Shown here one piece after another: positions 47,981 to 59,221 of a stretch of 64,000 nt of DNA. The notes beneath the pieces were generated by a model, which searched no databases, was not told the DNA's origin, and saw nothing but the letters and a program-made list of their open reading frames with translations. Source of the stretch: Dysosmobacter segnis (lineage in GTDB: Bacteria; Bacillota; Clostridia; Oscillospirales; Oscillospiraceae); NCBI RefSeq assembly GCF_014297285.1, contig NZ_JACOQI010000007.1, forward strand, positions 1-64,000, written 5' to 3'. The position numbers and the translations under genes were made by a program. Position 1 is the stretch's first letter. Each line of letters opens with the position of its first letter.

Positions 47981-49375
47981 ATGGCATCCATCATCAAGAG
48001 AAAGAAAAACTATTCTATTGTTTATACCTATGTGGACGAGAATGGCGAGACCAAGCAGAAATGGGAAACCCGCACTTCCTATCAGGAGGCATTGAAGCGC
48101 AAGGCGGAGATCGAGAGTCAGAAAAGCTCCAACTCCTTCCTTCCGCCCACCAATCAGAATATTGCGGAGTTCCTGTCCGACTTCGTTTCCCTCTACGGCG
48201 AAAAGCGGTGGGGGGTGTCCATGTATGACAGCCAAAACTCGCTGATAGCCAACTACATCAACCCCATCATCGGGGATATGAAAGTGCAGGACATCACCAC
48301 GCGGGTGGTGGACAAGTACATCCAGACTTTGCAGAAAACCCCTGCGGTGAACACCGGGACACACCACGCCAAAACGGAGTTTGTCACCAACGCTACCATC
48401 GAGAAGATCATCAAACTTCTCCGCTGTGCCTTCAAGCAGGCGGTTCGGTGGGAGCTGGTTGCCAAGAACCCCTTTGACAATGTGGTGCTGCCCAAAGTGG
48501 AATACAAGAAGCGGGACATCTGGACCGCCGATATGATCCGCACCGCCCTGGATCAGTGTACGGACAGCAAGCTCTATGTAGCAATGAACCTGGCCTTTGC
48601 CTGTTCGCTGCGCATGGGTGAGATTCTGGGGCTGACCTGGAGCAATGTCCACATCTCCGATGAAGATATTGCCGATGACAACGCCTATGTCTACATCGAC
48701 AAGGAGCTGGCGCGGGCCTCCAAGCGGGCCATTGAGATGCTGGGGCAAAAGGACATCTACCATGTGTTCACGCCTCTGTTTCCCAACACCAGCACCAGAA
48801 TCATTTTAAAGAAGCCCAAGACCGATTCCAGTATCCGCAAGGTGTGGCTGCCCAAGACTCTGGCTTATATCCTGCGGGAATGGAAATCCGCGCAGGACGA
48901 GCTGCGAGCACTGCTCCGTGACGAGTATCAGGACTACGACCTGGTGGTGGCGCTGGCCAATGGCCGCCCCTGTGAGGACCGTATCATCCTGAAGTCGTTT
49001 GAGAAGCTGCGGGAGAAAGCAGGGCTTCCCAAAGTGGTCTTTCACTCCCTGCGCCATTCCAGTACCACCTATAAGCTGAAGCTCAACCACGGCGACCTGA
49101 AGGCCACCCAGGGCGATACCGGACACGCCCAGATCGACATGATCACCAGCGTGTATGCGCACATTCTGGACGAGGACCGCAAGATCAACGCCCAGAAGTT
49201 TGAGAGCGCCTTCTATGCCAATCCTGACCTGCGTTCGGTTCGTGCCCCGGAGGAACCAAAGGAACCGGCGCCCGCCACATTGGATTTGGAGGCCCTGGTA
49301 GAACAGCTTCGCAAGTCGCCGGAACTGGCCAACACACTGGCTGCATTGCTGGCGTCGGCCCCATCTGAAAAATAG
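47981..49375 (+). CDS. int: Tyrosine recombinase integrase of the ICE
   Basis: A 464-residue protein. The N-terminus MASIIKRKKNYSIVYTYVDE binds arm-type sites (AP2-like domain), then a SAM-like core-binding domain (about 60-170). The catalytic domain shows Arg in FACSLRMGEILGL (about 211), HSLRHSS (about 353-359), GDTGHAQ and the nucleophile Tyr in SVYAHIL (about 391). A 70-residue acidic C-terminal extension (RAPEEPKEPAPATLDLEALV) is longer than in Tn916 Int. It integrates the ICE, here next to tRNA-Arg. Confidence 0.93.
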   Translation: MASIIKRKKNYSIVYTYVDENGETKQKWETRTSYQEALKRKAEIESQKSSNSFLPPTNQNIAEFLSDFVSLYGEKRWGVSMYDSQNSLIANYINPIIGDMKVQDITTRVVDKYIQTLQKTPAVNTGTHHAKTEFVTNATIEKIIKLLRCAFKQAVRWELVAKNPFDNVVLPKVEYKKRDIWTADMIRTALDQCTDSKLYVAMNLAFACSLRMGEILGLTWSNVHISDEDIADDNAYVYIDKELARASKRAIEMLGQKDIYHVFTPLFPNTSTRIILKKPKTDSSIRKVWLPKTLAYILREWKSAQDELRALLRDEYQDYDLVVALANGRPCEDRIILKSFEKLREKAGLPKVVFHSLRHSSTTYKLKLNHGDLKATQGDTGHAQIDMITSVYAHILDEDRKINAQKFESAFYANPDLRSVRAPEEPKEPAPATLDLEALVEQLRKSPELANTLAALLASAPSEK

Positions 49376-49564
49376 GGCTGAAAAATCGTATTAGCAAATC
49401 GGCGTTTTTTATTAGCAAGGCCGGAAAAATAGTTCGAAGCCAATTAGCAGGCATACAGCGGAAAATGTATAAAATCGTTCCGGTAGAGTAGCAAGAATGC
49501 TCTGAAAAAAAGATAACAAAAAACCGCTGCAAACCATCGAAAAACGGCTTACAGCGGTCATTTT
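49376..49564. other. ICE right-end region: integrase arm-site repeats and terminator
   Basis: ATTAGCA occurs at 49390, 49411 and 49443 in the same direction, likely arm-binding sites for Int or Xis. ACCGCTG/CAGCGGT (49523-49558) forms a hairpin followed by ATTTTT, a terminator for int. The end of this stretch runs directly into the CCA end of the tRNA-Arg gene, the probable attachment site. Confidence 0.6.
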
Positions 49565-49641
49565 TGGCACCCCCGGCTGGGTTCGAACCAGTGGCCTGTC
49601 GCTTAGGAGGCGACCGCTCTATCCAACTGAGCTACGGGGGC
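49565..49641 (-). tRNA. tRNA-Arg (anticodon CCT)
   Basis: 77 bases including an encoded CCA. The acceptor stem is GCCCCCG paired with CGGGGGT, the D-arm AGCTCAGTTGGATAGAGC, the anticodon stem GTCGC/GCGAC with loop CTCCTAA (anticodon CCT), and the T-arm contains GGTTCGAACCC. All stems pair. Its 3' end faces the ICE integrase, so it is the likely integration target. Confidence 0.95.
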
Positions 49642-49663
49642 TTATACAGAAAATATTCAATTT

Positions 49664-49734
49664 TGCAGGGCTCCAGGATTCGAACGATTCGATTTTTAGG
49701 AGGCGTTCGCTCTATCCAGCTGAGCTACCGGGGC
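49664..49734 (-). pseudogene. Damaged second tRNA-Arg(CCT)
   Basis: The 5' half is perfect tRNA-Arg: GCCCCGG, AGCTCAGCTGGATAGAGC, then GAACGCCTCCTAA with the same CCT anticodon. After the anticodon loop the sequence becomes AAATCGAATCGTTCGAATCC and GGAGCCCTGCA, which does not restore the anticodon stem or acceptor stem. It is probably a scar of integration or deletion and is not expected to give a working tRNA. Confidence 0.75.
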
Positions 49735-49830
49735 ATAGATCTCATACTTTTCGCGGCACAGCAAGGGCTTTCAGCCTCGTCATAGCCGCAGTTTATTGTA
49801 TCCCATTTTGTCGAAGGTGTCAACGCAAAA

Positions 49831-49858
49831 AAGGAGCACGACTCATGCCGTGCTCCTT
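49831..49858. terminator. Bidirectional terminator after nifJ
   Basis: A 10-bp stem AAGGAGCACG / CGTGCTCCTT with an eight-base loop, A-run on the left and T-run on the right. It lies 20 bp past the nifJ stop. Confidence 0.85.
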
Positions 49859-49878
49859 TTCGATCTGTCGGATGAGAA

Positions 49879-53445
<3,567 letters not shown>

Positions 53446-53540
53446 AAACTCTTACCTCCTGTCGGTGGATACCGTCTGCAGAACGGCTCTCACCGGTTTT
53501 TGGCATTTGGGCTCTCTCTTCTCAAACGCCATTCGCCGTA

Positions 53541-53569
53541 ATTGTAGCACTTCCTCTACAATTTGTAAA
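53541..53569 (-). promoter_or_regulatory. nifJ promoter
   Basis: On the minus strand TTTACA, 17 bp, TACAAT, about 95 bp before the ATG. Confidence 0.7.
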
Positions 53570-53741
53570 CAGAAAAGCTCAAATTTTGAAACTTAATCGG
53601 TTTTCTTGTTCTTTTTTGGAAAAATATGTTTATTTTTTAACTTTGCCGCCCTTTGGGTTCCCAAAAATCACGTAGTGTGGTACAATTTCTTTAATCAGAA
53701 AAATGTAAACAAAATTTTAACTTTTTTCAGGAGGTGCCGCT
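53570..53741. other. Divergent promoter region of nifJ and comM
   Basis: A+T-rich with no gene. TACAATT near 53680 may be the -10 for comM. CAGGAGGTGCCGCT is the comM ribosome site. No operator or riboswitch recognised. Confidence 0.4.
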
Positions 53742-55259
53742 ATGGTCACCACTGTGCGTTCTCTGGGCCTCAACGGTATTGCCGGCTATGAGGTCACAGC
53801 CGAGTGTTTTCTCTCCGGCGGTCTGCCCGCCTTCGACATCGTGGGACTTCCGGACGCCGCCGTCCGGGAGGCCCGGGAGCGGGTCCGGGCGGCGGTGAAA
53901 AACTGCGGAGCAAAATTTCCCGTCAGCCGCATCACCGTCAATCTGGCCCCCGCCGGTACGAAAAAGGCGGGTACTGTCTACGACCTGCCCATCTTCGTAG
54001 GGCTGCTGGCGGCGGACGGAGATTTACCTACCCCGCCCAAGGACGCCGCCTTTATCGGTGAACTAAGTCTCACCGGTGCTCTGCGGGGCGTCAGCGGTGT
54101 ATTGCCCATGGCGCTGGCCGCCCGGGAGGCAGGTATCCGGACGCTGTACGTCCCGGCGGACAACGCTGCCGAAGCAACGCTGGCGGAGGGCTTGACCGTC
54201 TACGGTGTTCCGGACGTGGGCGCACTGGTGTCCCATTTAAAAAATGAAACCCTCCTCTCCCCTACCCCGGTCTGGGTACCGGAGCCGGAGGAAACCGGCC
54301 TGCCGGACTTGCAGGACGTGATGGGACAGGAGCATGTAAAGCGGGCACTGGAGATCGCCGCGGCAGGTGGACATAATCTTTTGCTGATTGGCTCCCCCGG
54401 AGCGGGCAAATCCATGCTGGCCAAGCGGCTGCCCTCTATCCTGCCGGAGCTGAGCCGTCCCGAAGCGCTGGAGACCTCCGGCATCTGGTCCGTGGCGGGG
54501 CTGACGGACCCCCGCCACCCTCTGCTGACCCAGCGGCCCTTCCGCTCCCCTCACCACACCACCTCCGCCGCCGCTCTGGCCGGCGGTGGGCCGTTGATGC
54601 GGCCCGGCGAGATCTCTCTGGCCCACAACGGCGTGCTGTTTTTGGACGAGCTGCCGGAATTTCACCGGGACGTGCTGGAGGCTCTCCGTCAACCCTTGGA
54701 GGACGGCATCGTCACCGTGGCACGGGCAGGCGGCACCCTGCGGCTCCCCGCCCAATTCCAGCTGGTGTGCGCCATGAATCCCTGCAAGTGCGGCTGGCGG
54801 GGCCACCCCTCCGGGAAGTGCATCTGCTCGGACAAAGAGGTGGAGAAGTACGTCCAGAAGATCTCCGGTCCTCTGCTGGACCGGATCGACCTCCATGTAA
54901 ATGTCCCCTCTGTGGAATACGAGGCCATGCGGCGAAAGTCCAAGCCGGAATCCTCCGCTCAGGTCAAGGAGCGGGTGGACGCCGCCCGGGCCATCCAGTC
55001 CAGGCGGTTTGAGGGCACCGGTATCCCCTGCAACGCCCAGATGACGCCCCCTATGGTGGGCCGGTTCTGCGAGCTGGATTCCCGGTGCGACGCGCTGATG
55101 AAGTCCGCCTTTGAGCGCATGGGTCTCACTGCCCGGAGCCATGACCGGGTACTGCGGGTGGCCCGGACCATTGCGGATCTGGACGGTGCGGAGCATATCG
55201 GCGTGGAGCATTTGTCAGAGGCCATTCAGTACCGGAATACCGACATTCTGAAGGGGTAA
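53742..55259 (+). CDS. comM: YifB/ComM family Mg-chelatase-like AAA ATPase
   Basis: A 505-residue protein. The N-terminal ChlI domain (about 1-125: GLNGIAGYEVTAECFLSGGL, GLPDAAVREARERVRAAVKN) is followed by the AAA core with Walker A LLIGSPGAGKSMLAKRLPSI (about 209-228) and Walker B GVLFLDELPEFHRDVLEALR. The C-terminal domain has CMNPCKCGWRGHPSGKC-like cysteines (AMNPCKCGWRG...CICSDKEV) and RSHDRVLRVARTIADLDGAE. ComM/YifB acts in branch migration during natural transformation in some bacteria. A terminator follows. Confidence 0.93.
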   Translation: MVTTVRSLGLNGIAGYEVTAECFLSGGLPAFDIVGLPDAAVREARERVRAAVKNCGAKFPVSRITVNLAPAGTKKAGTVYDLPIFVGLLAADGDLPTPPKDAAFIGELSLTGALRGVSGVLPMALAAREAGIRTLYVPADNAAEATLAEGLTVYGVPDVGALVSHLKNETLLSPTPVWVPEPEETGLPDLQDVMGQEHVKRALEIAAAGGHNLLLIGSPGAGKSMLAKRLPSILPELSRPEALETSGIWSVAGLTDPRHPLLTQRPFRSPHHTTSAAALAGGGPLMRPGEISLAHNGVLFLDELPEFHRDVLEALRQPLEDGIVTVARAGGTLRLPAQFQLVCAMNPCKCGWRGHPSGKCICSDKEVEKYVQKISGPLLDRIDLHVNVPSVEYEAMRRKSKPESSAQVKERVDAARAIQSRRFEGTGIPCNAQMTPPMVGRFCELDSRCDALMKSAFERMGLTARSHDRVLRVARTIADLDGAEHIGVEHLSEAIQYRNTDILKG

Positions 55260-55264
55260 AGCCG

Positions 55265-55300
55265 AACAGGAGATGTGTCTAAAACGCATCTCCTGTTTTT
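55265..55300 (+). terminator. comM terminator
   Basis: AACAGGAGATG and CATCTCCTGTTT pair around an 11-base loop, followed by TTTTATTTG. It lies six bases past the comM stop. Confidence 0.85.
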
Positions 55301-55355
55301 ATTTGTTTTGACGAAACATTTGTGCAATTTGACTATAAAAACTTTAAAAAATTTG

Positions 55356-55384
55356 TTGACAAAAACGATTACCTGGCGTATAGT
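55356..55384 (+). promoter_or_regulatory. Promoter of the 22-residue peptide gene
   Basis: TTGACA, 17 bp, TATAGT, placing the start site roughly 25 bp before the ATG at 55418. Confidence 0.85.
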
Positions 55385-55417
55385 AGCGTGGAAATCAGAA
55401 AGAAGGAGGTACACACC

Positions 55418-55486
55418 ATGGCAATTCTGTTTACGGTCTCTATGCTGGCTGTGGCGGGCGGTATGATCTGCTCTCACGCGGAATAA
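55418..55486 (+). CDS. 22-residue hydrophobic peptide
   Basis: MAILFTVSMLAVAGGMICSH followed by AE and stop. AAAGAAGGAGGTACACACC gives a near-perfect ribosome site. The peptide is one membrane-helix long. A strong promoter lies upstream and an intrinsic terminator downstream, making a compact independent unit. It could be a small membrane regulator or a toxin-like peptide; no antitoxin gene is visible. I do not recognise a family. Confidence 0.65.
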   Translation: MAILFTVSMLAVAGGMICSHAE

Positions 55487-55530
55487 ACCGTCTCCAAAGA
55501 TAGACCAATTAAAAGAAATATGATCGAAGA

Positions 55531-55565
55531 AAGACCCGTCCTGCCAAATGGCAGGTCTTTTTTTA
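55531..55565 (+). terminator. Terminator after the small-peptide gene
   Basis: AAGACC(CGTC)CTGCC pairs with GGCAGGTCTT around AAAT, leaving a small bulge, then TTTTTTATA. Confidence 0.8.
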
Positions 55566-55634
55566 TATATTTGTATTCTTCGCTCCGTTTTGGGACATAC
55601 TGCGGACATCCGTTTTTATAAAGGAGGAACCGCC

Positions 55635-56246
55635 ATGTCCATCCCCTTTCAGGACAGTGAGACCGCCAAAAATCTTCTCCGCGCCTTTGCCGGAGAAAGT
55701 CAGGCCCGGAACCGCTATGACTTTGCCGCCAACCTCTGCCAAAAGCAGGAATTACAGGCGATGGCCTTTATCTTCCAAGCCACAGCCAAGCAGGAACAGG
55801 CCCACGCCAAGGTTTTCTGGGACCATCTGCAAGCCCTGAACGGTCAAAATCTGCCTATCTACGGCGCTTACCCCATTGAGGGCACCAACCGTGTTTTGGA
55901 GCTGCTGCGCGCCGCCCAGCACAACGAGCACGAGGAGCATGGTTCCGTATACCCCTCCTTCGCCGCCATCGCGACCCAGGAGGGCTTCCCGGAGGCCGCC
56001 GCCTCCTTCCGGCAGATTGCCGCCATTGAACAACTCCACGGCGAGCGTTTCGGCCTGCTGGCAGACCAGCTGGAAAGTGGGGCTCTGTTCGTCTCGCAGA
56101 TAGAGACCGGCTGGATGTGTCTGAACTGCGGCCACACCCAAAACAGTCTGGAGGCCCCGAAGCAGTGCCCCGTCTGTAATCACGGTCAGGGCTGGTTTAT
56201 CCGGTTGGAGTTGGCCCCTTGGTCTCCAGTGGTAAAGCAAACATGA
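55635..56246 (+). CDS. rbr: Rubrerythrin
   Basis: A 203-residue protein (AAAGGAGGAACCGCC before the ATG). The ferritin-like diiron domain (about 1-150) has the carboxylate ligands in FAGESQARNRYDF, KQEQAHAKVFWDHL, EHEEHGSVYPSF and IEQLHGERF. The C-terminal rubredoxin domain has CLNCGHTQ (about 168) and CPVCNHGQGWF. It reduces hydrogen peroxide in anaerobes with electrons from reduced ferredoxin/rubredoxin. Stand-alone gene. Confidence 0.95.
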   Translation: MSIPFQDSETAKNLLRAFAGESQARNRYDFAANLCQKQELQAMAFIFQATAKQEQAHAKVFWDHLQALNGQNLPIYGAYPIEGTNRVLELLRAAQHNEHEEHGSVYPSFAAIATQEGFPEAAASFRQIAAIEQLHGERFGLLADQLESGALFVSQIETGWMCLNCGHTQNSLEAPKQCPVCNHGQGWFIRLELAPWSPVVKQT

Positions 56247-56280
56247 ATTAAGAACTATGCCGCATCGGGAGCGGCAAGCA

Positions 56281-56314
56281 AAACAGGCTGAAAGCGACGC
56301 TTTCAGCCTGTTTT
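56281..56314. terminator. Bidirectional terminator between rubrerythrin and thiamine pyrophosphokinase genes
   Basis: A perfect stem of about 15 bp (AAACAGGCTGAAAGC / GCTTTCAGCCTGTTT) with a GAC loop, A- and T-runs on either side. The flanking genes converge here. Confidence 0.9.
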
Positions 56315-56336
56315 CTTACATATGGTGTGAATACGA

Positions 56337-56975
56337 TCAGCCGCGCTGCACCTCCGGGAAATCCTTGATGAGCAACAGCAGTCCCTCCTTCACGGAGACC
56401 ACAGCGGTCTGTCCCGGCAGCACCTCATTGCTGGTACCGTACTGGTAGCCGCAATGAATTTCCCCGTTGTCCAGCGGGAACTTGCAGCCGGTCTCCGTGA
56501 TGCCCCGGGCGGTGCCGGTGATATTCACCAGAGAGTAGAAGGGAAACCGCTCCGGAATCTCCACCGGCTCCGCCCCCACCAGCTCCATCTCCGAATAGTC
56601 ATCCACCAGCAGAGCCCGTTTTCCCCGTTCCCGCAGCATCACCAACAGGTAGACATTTACCAGCGTATGATCCAGACGCCCGCCGGAAACGCCTACCAGT
56701 AAAAATTCGTCGAACCCCCGGCGCATGGCCTCCTTGGCCGCAAACACCGTGTCCGTATCATCCTTCTTCACCGGCAGAACGATAGTCTCCCGGTCAGTCT
56801 CCGGCTTTTCATGGGAATCGAAGTCCCCCACGATCAGATCCGGCTCCGCTCCCAGCGCCTTCTGATGTCGCAGGCCGCAGTCACAATAAATGAAAAAATC
56901 GTCAGGCCGGAAATATTGCCGCACCCGGTCATAGGTCCGGATCTCCGCACCGCCGATGATCACGCAGCGTCTCAC
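56337..56975 (-). CDS. thiN: Thiamine pyrophosphokinase
   Basis: A 212-residue protein; GTG 56975 is selected because AAAGGATG lies seven bases upstream and it gives the usual length, though an ATG 27 bases earlier is in frame. Motifs: GGAEIRTYD, CDCGLRHQKALGAEPDLIVG, GDFDSHEKP, KDDTDTVFAAKEAM and VSGGRLDHTLVNV, all typical of the catalytic domain. The C-terminal domain binds thiamine (GITETGCKFPLDNGE, TSNEVLPGQTAVVSV). It makes thiamine diphosphate, the cofactor of the nearby pyruvate oxidoreductase. Confidence 0.93.
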   Translation of the reverse strand: MRRCVIIGGAEIRTYDRVRQYFRPDDFFIYCDCGLRHQKALGAEPDLIVGDFDSHEKPETDRETIVLPVKKDDTDTVFAAKEAMRRGFDEFLLVGVSGGRLDHTLVNVYLLVMLRERGKRALLVDDYSEMELVGAEPVEIPERFPFYSLVNITGTARGITETGCKFPLDNGEIHCGYQYGTSNEVLPGQTAVVSVKEGLLLLIKDFPEVQRG

Positions 56976-57094
56976 ATCTATCACATCCTTTTTCGCTATC
57001 ATACCCCGTTTTTTGCCGGGCCGCAATCTTTTTGCGGATAAAATCGCAAAAACCTGAAATCCTAACACTACCAACTGGAAAAAGGAGTGAGCCT

Positions 57095-58318
57095 ATGGAA
57101 ACAGGCATCCATAATACCTCCGAGATCGGGCGGCTGCGGAAGGTTCTGCTGCACCGGCCCGGTCAGGAGCTGGAAAACCTCATGCCGGAATATCTGGAAC
57201 GGCTGTTATTTGACGATATTCCCTATCTGAAGGAGGCCCAAGCCGAGCATGACGCCTTCGCCCAATGCCTCCGGGACGCCGGGGTGGAGGTGGTCTACCT
57301 GATCGATCTGGTGGTCAACTCTCTGACTTCACCGGAGGTACGGCAGGAACTGGTAACACAATTCTTAAAGGAGGCCGATCTGCCGGATGAGGCCGCAGGG
57401 AAGGCCGTAGCAGAATATCTCTCCGAACTGGATGACCGTGCCATGGTGTCTGCCATGATGGCGGGCATCCGCCGCAGTGACCTGCGAAAGCAGGGGGGCC
57501 GTCTCAGCGACCACCTGTCCGGTCTTGAGGAGGGCTATCCCTTTGCCGTAGATCCCATGCCCAACCTCTACTTCACCCGCGACCCCTTCGCCACCATCGG
57601 CACCGGCGTATCCATTCACAAAATGCACACCGTTACCCGAAACCGGGAGACCCTGTTCGGCCGGTTCATCTTTGAGCATAACCCCTGGTACCAGAACGCA
57701 CCTCGCTGGTATGACCGCAGTGCATCTTCCTCTTTGGAGGGCGGCGATATTCTGGTGCTGTCCCCTCAGGTGTTGGCGGTTGGCATCTCCCAGCGGACGG
57801 AGGGGGATTCTATCGACCAACTGGCCCAGACGGTGCTCTCACAAAGCAAGACTTTCCAAAAAGTTCTGGCCTTCAACATTCCCAAGAGCCGCTCCTTCAT
57901 GCATCTGGATACCGTGTTCACCATGGTGGACCGGGACAAGTTCACCGTCCATCCCAACATTCTCAGCGACATCACCGTGTTCGTCATGGAGCTGGGTGAA
58001 AACCAGCAGATGCAGATCCGTCAGGAGACCGGGCGGCTGGAGGATATTCTCAAGGAGCACCTGGGGCTTAGTCAGGTGACGCTGATTCCCTGCGGGCAGG
58101 GCAGCGTCATCGACGCAGCCCGGGAGCAGTGGAGCGACGGCAGCAACACCCTCGCCATTGCCCCCGGCGAGGTGGTGGTCTACACCCGGAACCACGTCAC
58201 CAACCGCTCCTTGGAAGAAGCAGGCATCCGCATCCACGCCATTCCCAGCGCCGAGCTGAGCCGGGGCCGGGGCGGCCCCCGGTGCATGAGTATGCCGCTG
58301 ATCCGGGATGACCCTTAG
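57095..58318 (+). CDS. arcA: Arginine deiminase
   Basis: A 407-residue enzyme converting arginine to citrulline and ammonia. Seen are LHRPGQELENLMPE, PMPNLYFTRDPFATIG, EGGDILVLSP and the C-terminal catalytic GGPRCMSMPLIR (Cys about residue 397) with HLDTVFTMVD (His). AAAAGGAGTGAGCCT precedes the ATG. The ornithine carbamoyltransferase gene follows after a 0.9-kb palindrome-rich gap, and a transporter after that. Carbamate kinase (arcC) is not in the window. Confidence 0.96.
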   Translation: METGIHNTSEIGRLRKVLLHRPGQELENLMPEYLERLLFDDIPYLKEAQAEHDAFAQCLRDAGVEVVYLIDLVVNSLTSPEVRQELVTQFLKEADLPDEAAGKAVAEYLSELDDRAMVSAMMAGIRRSDLRKQGGRLSDHLSGLEEGYPFAVDPMPNLYFTRDPFATIGTGVSIHKMHTVTRNRETLFGRFIFEHNPWYQNAPRWYDRSASSSLEGGDILVLSPQVLAVGISQRTEGDSIDQLAQTVLSQSKTFQKVLAFNIPKSRSFMHLDTVFTMVDRDKFTVHPNILSDITVFVMELGENQQMQIRQETGRLEDILKEHLGLSQVTLIPCGQGSVIDAAREQWSDGSNTLAIAPGEVVVYTRNHVTNRSLEEAGIRIHAIPSAELSRGRGGPRCMSMPLIRDDP

Positions 58319-59221
58319 CGGGTTCTTGCTCCCGCAGGGGGGGCGGTTCCCACCGCAGAATGCACTACTTTTCTTTTGAGATATCAAACGCACCAGATTG
58401 GTGCGAAGATGTGCGGCGATGCCGCACCGGATTGAATCCCCATTTTCTTTTCGTCTTGCCGAAAAGATTACCGGGGTTCCCGGCGGAACTGTACCGTTTC
58501 GGTACGGAGAAGCCAGGGGGATATTCTCTTTTGAAAAGAGAATATCCCCCCGGCCCCCTAAAGAGAAACGCGGGGGGATTTCGATTTCCCCCCGCGCCCC
58601 CTTGAAACGACACAAAGGGGCGGGCTGCGGCCCTAACACCGTCATGGCTATACGATTCCCGGCCCTGATGGGCCGCCAATCGTGCCATTTCCTCGAAAGC
58701 ACCTCGCTTTATCCGCCCCCGGCGGCGCTTTGGTGCTTTCCCCTTTGGAAACCCCTCTGAGGATGAGGGGGAGCGGCAGCGGGGAGAGGAGCAGAGGGTG
58801 TCCTCTTTGCGACCCAACGAATGCCATGCCCGCAAATGCGGGGACGCACTCAGGTCATTTGGGTACTTTCAGCGCAGCCGGCAGAAGACTTCTGATTTTT
58901 GTCGGCAGTTCGTACCGGCCGCTCCTTCGTATGGGTGAGTTGACACAAATGTGTCAACTCATCCCTGACATTTTTTCTTTTCCACCGTGCACGGCGCATT
59001 TTCTTTTTGATGTCTCAAAAAGAAAATGGGGGGTGCGTCCCTGCGGCGGTTCGCCGCGTCCCTTTGCGGAGCAAAGAGAATGTAAGAAACATTCCAATGG
59101 GCAAAGCCCATTTGGGTCTTCAATTCCGCATGGTATCACCATGCTCCCCTGCGCCGCAAAGCGGCGCCGTGCCCTCACAATTTCTAAATCAGTTTATAGT
59201 AAATCAAAAGGAGCGATCATC
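58319..59221. repeat. Palindrome-rich intergenic island
   Basis: No supported gene. It contains a 17-bp perfect stem with one-base loop (58516-58550; GGGGGATATTCTCTTTT arm), CGCGGGGGGA/TCCCCCCGCG (58569-58596), TGAGTTGACACA/TGTGTCAACTCA (58936-58961) and CATTTTCTTTTTGA/TCAAAAAGAAAATG (58997-59028). Smaller ones are GCGGCGATGCCGC and GCGGCGGTTCGCCGC. CATTTTCTTTT also recurs near 58441. AAAAGGAGCGATCATC at the end is the arcB ribosome site. Confidence 0.8.

Larger units (their letters stand above)
21456..49564. mobile_element. Right part of a Tn1549-like integrative conjugative element
   Basis: The order Maff2 - VirB6-like - PrgI - VirB4 - ... - NlpC/P60 - DUF4315 - DUF4366 - TopB - ArdA fusion - MobA/MobC - regulators - sigma-like - Xis - Int is that of Tn1549-type ICEs of Clostridia. 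The virD4/rep module expected left of Maff2 is not in the window in matching orientation and composition. The right end is inferred near 49564, at the 3' end of a tRNA-Arg gene; the left end lies outside the window. Confidence 0.75.

Noticed and set aside
56976..57074. Longer N-terminus for thiamine pyrophosphokinase
   Set aside because: The extra residues are not part of the family and lack a ribosome site; the GTG start gives the usual length.
58682..59221. 180-residue N-terminal extension of the ornithine carbamoyltransferase frame
   Set aside because: The frame stays open through the palindrome island by chance; the enzyme starts at 59222 with a proper ribosome site and normal length.
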